From Bifidobacterium primatium (GTDB lineage: Bacteria; Actinomycetota; Actinomycetes; Actinomycetales; Bifidobacteriaceae), in NCBI RefSeq assembly GCF_002802875.1, contig NZ_PEBI01000003.1, forward strand, positions 162,297-226,296: a stretch of 64,000 nt of DNA, written 5' to 3'. Position 1 is the stretch's first letter, and each line of letters begins with the position of its first letter. Below the pieces are notes generated by a model. That model did no database searches. It was given only the letters and a program-made list of their open reading frames with translations, and was not told where the DNA came from. Shown here one piece after another: positions 1-7,600 of this stretch. The position numbers and the translations under genes are program-made.

Positions 1-1359
1 GAACCGTGAATAGCGAAGTTCTAGATCGTCGCGGATGGCCGACGCCTCCGCACGTCTGCCCTGCCGTTTCCATGCGCGGACGAACTCTCGATACGTTTGG
101 TCTGCCCGGTACAGATGCTGCGCATACATGGCGAATCCTCGTTCGGGAGAATCGATACCGTCGATGGCCTCCTCGCATTCGTCGAGCGTGGCGCGAAGCC
201 GGCTTGCCGCGCCGATGGCCTCATAATCGGTCCGGTAGTCGTCGTACCAGATGTGCGGTGTGCGCTCGCGGATGATGGCTTGTACGTCGTCGTCGGCTAT
301 CGTCTCGTTGCCGACCTCCTGATACAGGAGAGTCACAATCTGTTCGTCGACTTCGCTGAACAGCGAGCGTCGGATGAGTTTCTTCAACGGCATCGCGACG
401 ATGTCGCGGCTGAGCATGAGTTCGTCGAACACCTGTTCGGCAAGTTGTTTGAACGTGTCGGTGAAGGTGCGGTCGTTGCGCCAGCCTTCGAAGTCGCGTC
501 GGATGTTGGCGTACCGGTCGGGGCCGGCGTCGCCTTCGGAGAAGTCGTTCCATGCGAGTTTGAACAGCCACAGCACGAAGTCCTTGACCGTCGGGGTCTT
601 GTTCGTCCCCATCGGCGCAAGGTCATATGGCATATCCGCCGGGATATCTCCCGGAATCTCATACCGGTAGATGCCGCTGGTTCCCTTCCAGTGGAAGTCC
701 AATAGTCCGGCCTTGCGGATGCGATCGATGCCGCTGTCGTCGTCTTCGGCGTATTGTTCGAGCAGCCGACGCCAGATGTCCTGCAGGCTGTTGCGCCCAT
801 CCGGCAGATTGAGCAGCACGGCGATCATTTTCGCCTGCATGGTTCGTGCGTCGTCATTTGCGCTCATGCGTTCGGCGAGCGCAGCTACGTCGTCGTCATC
901 ATCGAAGAACGGTTTGGTGTGCTGCATCACGTCGAGCCATGCGTCGCGGGTTTCACCGTCGGCGTCCTTGGGCATGGTTTCGTTGAGGATGAGCATGAGC
1001 CGGTCGGCGGAGAAGACGGGCCCGTAGGCGAGTTCGAGGTCGAGCAGCCAGTTGTGTTCGTCGTCGGGGTGCTCGTTGCCGGGTTCTGCGGCGTTGCGAT
1101 AGATGAGGAACTTGGTGTCGGGCTGTTCGCGCAATACCCGGTATTTCACGCCGAACGGGTTGGTGTTGGTGAGTCTGATGAGTTCCACGTCACGCAGCGT
1201 CGCGTTCGTAGCCGTCGGGCCGACGAGCGTTGCCACGGCGTCGTCGTAGACGCCCTCGTTGTCCTCCCAGAACACGATGCGCCCTTCGCCGTTCGCCGAC
1301 TCCACGTATTTGCCGAATCGTGCCGCCAGCAGTGCGCTCAGCTGTTCGCTTCCACCCAT
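1..1359 (-). CDS. pglZ: PglZ, BREX alkaline-phosphatase-superfamily protein (N-terminal part, runs off the window)
   Basis: The frame is open from an ATG at 1359 to base 1, giving 453 codons with no stop, so the C-terminal part is missing. The start is set by an AAAGGAGC ribosome site about 5 bases upstream. Near residues 27-38 it reads RIVFWEDNEGVYDD, which matches the RIVFWYDPE-type opening of PglZ proteins. PglZ is the signature protein of BREX; its phosphatase-like catalytic domain would lie further on. It follows a minus-strand AAA ATPase gene by about 31 bases and shares the direction of pglX, as expected for a type I BREX locus. The family call rests on the N-terminal motif plus the brxA-brxB-brxC-pglX context. 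brxL, normally next, would be to the left of the window. Confidence 0.88.
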   Translation of the reverse strand, partial: MGGSEQLSALLAARFGKYVESANGEGRIVFWEDNEGVYDDAVATLVGPTATNATLRDVELIRLTNTNPFGVKYRVLREQPDTKFLIYRNAAEPGNEHPDDEHNWLLDLELAYGPVFSADRLMLILNETMPKDADGETRDAWLDVMQHTKPFFDDDDDVAALAERMSANDDARTMQAKMIAVLLNLPDGRNSLQDIWRRLLEQYAEDDDSGIDRIRKAGLLDFHWKGTSGIYRYEIPGDIPADMPYDLAPMGTNKTPTVKDFVLWLFKLAWNDFSEGDAGPDRYANIRRDFEGWRNDRTFTDTFKQLAEQVFDELMLSRDIVAMPLKKLIRRSLFSEVDEQIVTLLYQEVGNETIADDDVQAIIRERTPHIWYDDYRTDYEAIGAASRLRATLDECEEAIDGIDSPERGFAMYAQHLYRADQTYREFVRAWKRQGRRAEASAIRDDLELRYSRF

Positions 1360-1390
1360 ATGCTGCTCCTTTCGCTTCCCAGTCATCCGA

Positions 1391-2500
1391 TCATGCCGCG
1401 GTCCGGCGCAGGTATTCGCGCAGGAACGGGACCGCGAAGTCGACTTCGCCGCGTTCCGTCTCCCGAATCACGTATGCGTCGAGCAGACGCTTGCGATAGG
1501 TGGCGGCATAATTGGCGCTTTTGCCCATGCGCTCGGCCACCTCCGCCGTGGATACGGCGCCGTCCGATTGCGCCATCGCCTCAAGGTATTCCCGATCCTT
1601 TGGAGACAGCCCGTGAAGTTCGGGGACGCAGACGGCATTGTCGAGATCGATGCGCGCCTCGGATATGCCGCCGCGAACATCCTCATCCTCTATAACGTTG
1701 GATTCCCTCATGTCGACGGCATCCCAGATATGGTAGCCGACCAGTTGAATCATGTACGGGTATCCATATGTCGCCTCGGAGGCCGTCCGCAGCTGCTCCT
1801 CGGTGATGGCCATGCCTGAGGCGGCGAAGGTCTCCGCGAATGCATTCTGCACCTCATCGACGGGAATGTCGGCGAGCACGTTGGTTTTCGCACGCCGCAG
1901 GAAGGTGATCACCTCGTCGTTGAACAGGTCGGAGACCATCTGCGGCAGTCCGGCGAATACGATGGCGATGTTGCGGCGCTCTCGTATCTGATGCTGAATG
2001 GCCGTGGCGATGGCGATCATGTCAGAGCGTTCCGCGGCCTGCGTCTCGTCGATGGTTATCAGCAGACCGGCATGGTGTTTCTCCAATGATTCCAACCGGT
2101 CGGCCATCGCCTTGCGCAGTGTTTCGGGCATGCGTTTCGGCGAGAGTTCCGCCTCGCCCAGGCTGATGCCAGCGCCGGCGAAGCTCACCGACGGCTTGAT
2201 GGTGAAATGGTCCAGTACCGAGTCCTTGGACCGTAGTTCGTTGACCAGCCGCTCGCACAGCCCTTCCGATGCGGTCTCCTCGATGACGTCCCATTTTCGG
2301 GCACGGGCACGGTCTCCGAACACGGTGAGCATCACCGTCTTGCCGGTTCCTCGTGCTCCAGTTATGAGCATGATGCGCCCGGGAGCTCCCACGCCGTTGT
2401 CGAGGCCTTTTTCGAAATCGCGGATTACTTTTCTGCGGCCGATGAGTAGCGGCGGTTCCCCTCCTGCCGTCGGCTTGAACGGGTTCTCCTTGGCTTGCAT
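1391..2500 (-). CDS. AAA ATPase with predicted C-terminal winged helix, inserted in the BREX locus
   Basis: 369 residues from the ATG at 2500, which has a GGGAGGAAGG ribosome site about 7 bases away. An upstream in-frame extension to 2728 only translates a repeat tract into a Phe-Asp-Ser pattern and is not believed. Walker A is GARGTGKT (48-55), Walker B LLITIDETQ (146-154), and a sensor-like VFAGLP follows (181-186). The region around residues 305-350 looks like a winged helix (TAEVAERMGKSANYAATY). Such stand-alone STAND-like ATPases are common in actinobacteria with unknown function. It lies upstream of pglZ in the same direction (31-base gap) and probably shares its transcript. It could be a BREX accessory factor, a regulator, or simply a passenger gene. 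Confidence 0.7.
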   Translation of the reverse strand: MQAKENPFKPTAGGEPPLLIGRRKVIRDFEKGLDNGVGAPGRIMLITGARGTGKTVMLTVFGDRARARKWDVIEETASEGLCERLVNELRSKDSVLDHFTIKPSVSFAGAGISLGEAELSPKRMPETLRKAMADRLESLEKHHAGLLITIDETQAAERSDMIAIATAIQHQIRERRNIAIVFAGLPQMVSDLFNDEVITFLRRAKTNVLADIPVDEVQNAFAETFAASGMAITEEQLRTASEATYGYPYMIQLVGYHIWDAVDMRESNVIEDEDVRGGISEARIDLDNAVCVPELHGLSPKDREYLEAMAQSDGAVSTAEVAERMGKSANYAATYRKRLLDAYVIRETERGEVDFAVPFLREYLRRTAA

Positions 2501-2539
2501 GATGGCCTTCCTCCCGTATCGGCTTTGATTCATCCTGAA

Positions 2540-2584
2540 ATCAAAACTATCAAAAGAATCAAAAATTTCAAAAGAATCAAAAGT
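2540..2584. repeat. Five tandem 9-bp A-rich repeats between divergent promoters
   Basis: Five back-to-back copies of a 9-base unit close to ATCAAAAGA (2540-2548, 2549-2557, 2558-2566, 2567-2575, 2576-2584), each keeping the TCAAAA core. They lie just upstream of the minus-strand ATPase gene and in the divergent region shared with the plus-strand RloA-like gene. A phased array at a divergent promoter suggests binding sites for a regulator; that role is inferred. Confidence 0.8.
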
Positions 2585-2625
2585 GAAACTTCTTTTAAAC
2601 GAAAGTCCCGTCACCAACAGCATAC

Positions 2626-2668
2626 TTTTTGCAAAAATCTGCGTTTTTTGCCTGTTTCTTGATATAGT
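2626..2668 (+). promoter_or_regulatory. Candidate promoter region of the RloA/RloB pair
   Basis: A perfect 12-base palindrome TTTTTGCAAAAA (2626-2637) is followed by a TATAGT -10-like box (2663-2668) about 35 bases before the ATG at 2703. No convincing -35 box was seen at the usual spacing (TGCGTT at 2640-2645 is poor), so activation or autoregulation through the palindrome is possible. Inference only. Confidence 0.35.
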
Positions 2669-2702
2669 TAACAAGAATACAAAGCAATCAAGGAAATGTA
2701 TT

Positions 2703-4016
2703 ATGCTCATTGACTTCAGTTTCTCCAACTACAGAAGTTTCAAAGACGAGCAGTCGTTCTCAATGACTCGCGACACCAGATTCTCGGACGGGGAATTCGG
2801 CAAGCAGTCGACAATCACCGCAGTATATGGTCCGAACGCGTCCGGCAAGTCAAATTTCCTCAAGGCATTATGGACTATGGCCACATTGGTGCGAACCAGT
2901 TATAGTCAGGGCGACGCCACAACGTCCATTCCCCGGGATCCATTCCTTCTGCGAAGCAACGCCCGCGGAATCGAATCGATGTTCTTCGCGGATTTTCTGG
3001 CATCCGACGGACAACGCTACCAGTACTGGTTCCGATGCGACGATAAAACCATCCTGCATGAGGAACTTTCATTGTTCAGAATCATAGGGGATAGACTTTC
3101 CACGCATTCAACGAGACTGTTCTCACGGAATGGCAGCGATGTCGATTTCGGCGGATCCTTCCGCGGCCCCAAGGCACAAGTGCGGAAAACAATCGAGCTG
3201 AGACCGAATTCACTTGTACTGTCGGCAGCGGCCGCAGCCGGCATTGAATGCACACATGCCGCATTTGAATTCTTTTCATCAGGAATCGCCTATTGCGACG
3301 CCATGGGATTTTCGGATGAACAGCCGCTTATCATCAGTGAGTTCAATCGCAACACCAGATTCTCCACACATCTGCAACAGTTGATTCGATACGCCGATTT
3401 CGGCATCGACTCGATTCGGAGCGCTCCGGTGAACACCGACCCCATCATGCTGGATTCATTCAAAGAGCAGCTGAAGACACAGCTCGGCGCCGATTCCGAA
3501 AAACTGGACCAGCTGTTCGACGCGCCAGCTGCCACTGAGCTGCGCTTTGAGCATCGCGGCGAGACAACCGCCCAGTTCGGCGTGCAGAATGAGTCCCAGG
3601 GCACGCTGGCCGCGTTATCGTTCTTCTCACTGGCCCTACGGCAGCTGGCTCGCCCTACGGTGACGTTGATCGATGAGATAGACACCAGCCTGCATCCCAC
3701 TTTGGTCGAGGAGTTCATCCGGTTGTTCACCGACCCGGAGACAAATCCCCACGGCTCGCAAATCATCTTCACCACTCACGATGCTTCGCTGATCAATACG
3801 TCCGGAGCGGAGGACCGGCTTATCGGCCCGGATCAGGTGTGGCTGGTGGAGAAAACAGCCTCAGGCGATTCGGAACTATATCCCGTGACCGATCTGAATG
3901 TGCGGCGGGAGGAAAACATCGGCAAGAATTATCTCAACGGTATTTACGGGGCCATTCCCAAGCCAAGCTTCCACATGATGTTCGCGCGAATAATGGAAGA
4001 GGATGATGCGTCATGA
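2703..4016 (+). CDS. AAA15/AAA21-type ATPase, RloA/AbiLi-like defence protein
   Basis: 437 residues. The ATG at 2703 is preferred over an upstream in-frame ATG at 2583 because AAGGA lies 8 bases before it and because the family begins with a short strand like MLIDFSFSNYRSF. Walker A is GPNASGKS (43-50), Walker B TLIDEIDTSLHP (about 321-332), and the ABC-type switch histidine motif is TTHD (357-360). This OLD/RloA-like architecture is known from AbiL and related ATPase-nuclease abortive-infection systems, where the ATPase senses infection and controls the partner. Its last 4 bases overlap the start of the RloB gene (ATGA), so the two are translationally coupled. Base composition is lower in GC than the BREX genes (24 of 60 bases are G or C at 2701-2760), which points to separate acquisition. 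Confidence 0.82.
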   Translation: MLIDFSFSNYRSFKDEQSFSMTRDTRFSDGEFGKQSTITAVYGPNASGKSNFLKALWTMATLVRTSYSQGDATTSIPRDPFLLRSNARGIESMFFADFLASDGQRYQYWFRCDDKTILHEELSLFRIIGDRLSTHSTRLFSRNGSDVDFGGSFRGPKAQVRKTIELRPNSLVLSAAAAAGIECTHAAFEFFSSGIAYCDAMGFSDEQPLIISEFNRNTRFSTHLQQLIRYADFGIDSIRSAPVNTDPIMLDSFKEQLKTQLGADSEKLDQLFDAPAATELRFEHRGETTAQFGVQNESQGTLAALSFFSLALRQLARPTVTLIDEIDTSLHPTLVEEFIRLFTDPETNPHGSQIIFTTHDASLINTSGAEDRLIGPDQVWLVEKTASGDSELYPVTDLNVRREENIGKNYLNGIYGAIPKPSFHMMFARIMEEDDAS

Positions 4017-4660
4017 GCCGCAGAAAAACTAAACTTCCGGCGCATGGCCGCAACGCCCGCAGAAGGCACCGCACCCGAGCCAAGCGATATCTTGTGGTTT
4101 GCGGCGGGGAGGTCACCGAGAAAGATTATTTCGAACATTTGGGCGCACAGTATGATGTCCAGATTACTGTGCGCTCAAAAATACGTACGCCCGCACAGCT
4201 TGCCGAGTATGCGGTCAAATGCATGGACGACGATGCCAAGAACAATGACGAGCAGGACAGATACGCCGCCGTCTTTGTGGTCGTCGATGTCGATGATTTC
4301 CACGATCACAGTAAGGCTCAGCGTATCTGCAAGCAAAACGGCATCCAGCTCATTATCTCGAACCCCTGCTTTGAGGTCTGGCTCATCGACCATGTGCAAC
4401 AATGCCCAGACTCCCATACCTCCACGCCCGATGTGGAACGATACGCGGCATCGTTGGGAGTCACGACCGGACCTCGGCACAAGTACGTTGAGTTTTCTCA
4501 CATTGACGGGCACTTGTCGGATGCCGTTCGAAATGCAAGACGTCATAATACACAGGGGCGTCTCCCGCACCGCCGCCAGCTCACCGCGGGGCAGGAATCA
4601 CAATACGCCCCATGGACGGATGTTGCCGATATGGTGAACGACATCATTCCGTCCTTGTGA
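4013..4660 (+). CDS. rloB: RloB family protein (AbiLii-like putative nuclease partner)
   Basis: 215 residues. A very basic N-terminus (residues 1-25) is followed by the RloB motifs: GGEVTEKDYF (31-40), a hydrophobic strand ending in acidic residues VVVDVDDF (89-96), and SNPCFEVWL with a later His (116-127). RloB proteins are thought to have a Toprim-like fold and act as the effector of RloA/RloB (AbiL) pairs, probably on nucleic acid. It is coupled to the upstream ATPase gene by a 4-base overlap. It converges on pglX with only 19 bases between the stop codons and no obvious terminator. The family call is firm; the nuclease activity is inferred from family knowledge. Confidence 0.85.
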   Translation: MSRRKTKLPAHGRNARRRHRTRAKRYLVVCGGEVTEKDYFEHLGAQYDVQITVRSKIRTPAQLAEYAVKCMDDDAKNNDEQDRYAAVFVVVDVDDFHDHSKAQRICKQNGIQLIISNPCFEVWLIDHVQQCPDSHTSTPDVERYAASLGVTTGPRHKYVEFSHIDGHLSDAVRNARRHNTQGRLPHRRQLTAGQESQYAPWTDVADMVNDIIPSL

Positions 4661-4679
4661 CCACTCGGAATCGGATGTT

Positions 4680-7600
4680 TCACTCCTCCAGCTTGTGGTG
4701 GGGCCAGGTCCAGGTGGCGACGTCCTTGCGCTTGCGGTCCAGGGCGGGGATGGATCGCAGGGCGCCGCCGAGACGCAGGTAATTGACGAGCACGCCGTCA
4801 TCGAGATCGATGTCGAGGTTGCGGGTGGCGAGCGGATAGAGGACCTTGTCCTCGTATTCGCGGCATTCCGTGATGGCGGCCCGCATCTTCTCCCCCGCAC
4901 GCACGTCGCGCGCCGAATCAGAGGCGAGCAGACGGCCCGACTGCGCGTCGAGCTTGGCCACGTAGTCGCGCAGGTAGCCGAGCACGTTGCTCGTGGTGAC
5001 CGGCGTGTACCGGTGCAAGCATACAAGAGCCCTGAACGAGCCCTTGTTGTCGCGACGGCTGGAATACATCCAGTAGATCGGACGGCTCTTGTACATCTTC
5101 ACATGGTCGTTGTAGAAGTCGTTCACGAAATACTTGCGCAGGGATTTGCCGAGCATGGATTCGGCATACGCCACGTTCTCGCCGAGTCGTTCCTCGCCGT
5201 AGACGACGGCCAGGAACGTGCGGAAGCGGGAGACGATGTCGTCCTCGAACCATTCATCCGACGTGATCGGGATGACGTTGTCCTCGTCGGGCATGAAGCG
5301 CGGGTTCGGCACCTCGCGCAGGTAGTTGTCCAACGTCTGGCCCTGCGAGGCGAGGATGAGGCCCGGCTTGTCGATGCTGTAGCGGCCGAACATGCAGCCG
5401 ACGGCGTACGAGATGAGCTCCTTGACGAGGTCGCGGGCCATGAGCGTATCGCGTTCGGCCGGGTCAGCTTTCGGATACGCGAACGCCGGATTGCGTTTCA
5501 GCGAGACGCGTTCCAACGGCACGTCACACGGCACTTCGTCACGCACCCCATACGCATCCGCCACCAGTTCGTTGTTGCGAGCCTCACGCTCCCGCTGCTC
5601 CTCGGCGATTCGCTTGCACCGCTCGATATACGCGGCAACGATTTCAGCCAGACTTCGGCCTCGGCCCCCGCTGGCGGGGGCTGTCAGCGCAGCTGACTGG
5701 GGGTGGCTGGTCTCTTCCGCAACCGTCCCCTCCACAATCGGCAACCCCACAAAATCCCACGACGTCTCAAAAGAGTCCCAATCGGACTTGGAGGTGGAGA
5801 TGAGGGATTCGATGAGTTGCTTATTATCTTCCGTGTTGGAGGGCAAAGGGATTTTTTCGATATAACCCGGATGCAGATTAAGCGTTGGATTCAATCCATC
5901 AAGAATCACTCGGGCGACAACTGAATTCAACAGTCCTAGAAGTGACACATTATCTTCGGATTGTGCTACGCCCGCTGCTGCATCAAACAGATGTCCCGCA
6001 TAATTAATACGGAAAGATTGCTCCCCGCTTGAAATAACAGTCCAACTAATTCCCGGCTTAAAAATTCGGTCAAGATTAAAATTCGTCGCTCGGACTCTGC
6101 TGCCATCTTCTGTTAATTCATGCTGAATTGTGCACCCATCATGCTTCCAATTAACCAGGGACGACTCATTCCCATACCACCTGCGAAACTCCCCTCCCTT
6201 CGCATACATAAACCATGTATAGCTGGACTCAGCCGCATGTCGCCTATCGGTTTCACTAAACCCAACCGCACACTGGTCGACTTCATGCCACAGCCTAACG
6301 AATTTGTCATTATTCGCAGTCACCATACCCTTAGATACACGGGTAGTATCACCGAGATTATGCCCGGAACGGAAAACATTCATCACTCCAGCCGGAAGCC
6401 AGTACACGATGGGCGAGCCGGGAATCCGCGTGAAATCATCCTGATCACACTCATAGAAATGCCTAGCCATAGGAGCCTCATCCAAAAACTTGCCGTTCAA
6501 GACAGCCCGGTGAGCGGCGATAATCTCCCGTGAGCGAGGGCCCTGCTGCTTTGCACCGACGAAATCACTCAGCCGAACAAAGCAGCTCTTCTCATCAGAA
6601 AGACCTCGTTCCAATACAAAAGTACAAATGGGTACAGTAGCCCCATCGAAACCAGAGTATTCAAGTTGAATCAACGACGACAAATGCTCACGGCTAATAA
6701 TCCGCTGACGCAGCTTTTCGTAAGAGTTAATGAACATCCATACATACGGAGACATGAAACCGAGACGCCCATGAGCCGGCACAAGTAGAAGACATCTGTA
6801 AATGAACGCGGCGAACAGATCCGCTTTGCCGTCCTTGTAGTTGTGGTTTACGTAGCTCTTGAGCTCGGCACCCATGTTGTTCGAGCCCATGTACGGCGGA
6901 TTGGCGACCACGGCCATGTATTGGCGTGCGAGGTATCGGGTCTGAGTGAGGACGGTTTCGGCCTTTGCCCTGAGGGCTTCGTGGTCGATGAGGGAGTCGC
7001 CGGTGAAGAAGGCCGGCTGGGCTGTGGGGGTGTCACCACCCTCAGTCCCGGCTTCGCCGGGCCAGCTCCCGCCAGCGGGAGCCGAGGCCGACTTCGTCGA
7101 GGCGGCGAGGTCGGCGAGCTCCTTCGATGGCTGGATGAGGGAGCCGGTGATGTTGGCCTGGGCGTATGTGTTCCAGATTTCGGGGTCGAATTCCACCTGG
7201 TACATGCGGTTGAGCTCGTTTGCCTCGTCATCGGTGAACGACACCGGCTCGATGCGCCGGATGTGCGGGCGCACGCCGCGGTTGCGGCGGAAGAAACGAC
7301 GGTAACGGTCGCGCGCCTTCATCAGCAGTGCGAACTCGGCCAGGTTCGCCGCACGCTCGTCGATCTCCATGCCATAGAGGTTGTGCTCCAGAATCAGCGC
7401 GGGAATCTCGTTCGGGGAATAGCCCTGCTCCTCGTAGATGGCGTAGAGCAGGTCGAACGCGTAGGTGAGCATGTGGCCGGAACCGCAGGCGGGGTCGCAT
7501 ACGGTGAGGGATTCGGGGGTGGAAAGATCCTTCGACTCGCTACGCTCGCTCAGGATGACATTGGGGACAGAGGGATCCGAGGACTCAGGGATGTAATACT

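Noticed and set aside
2501..2728. N-terminal extension of the BREX-associated ATPase reading Phe-Asp-Ser repeats
   Set aside because: It translates the tandem 9-bp repeat; the strong ribosome site belongs to the ATG at 2500.
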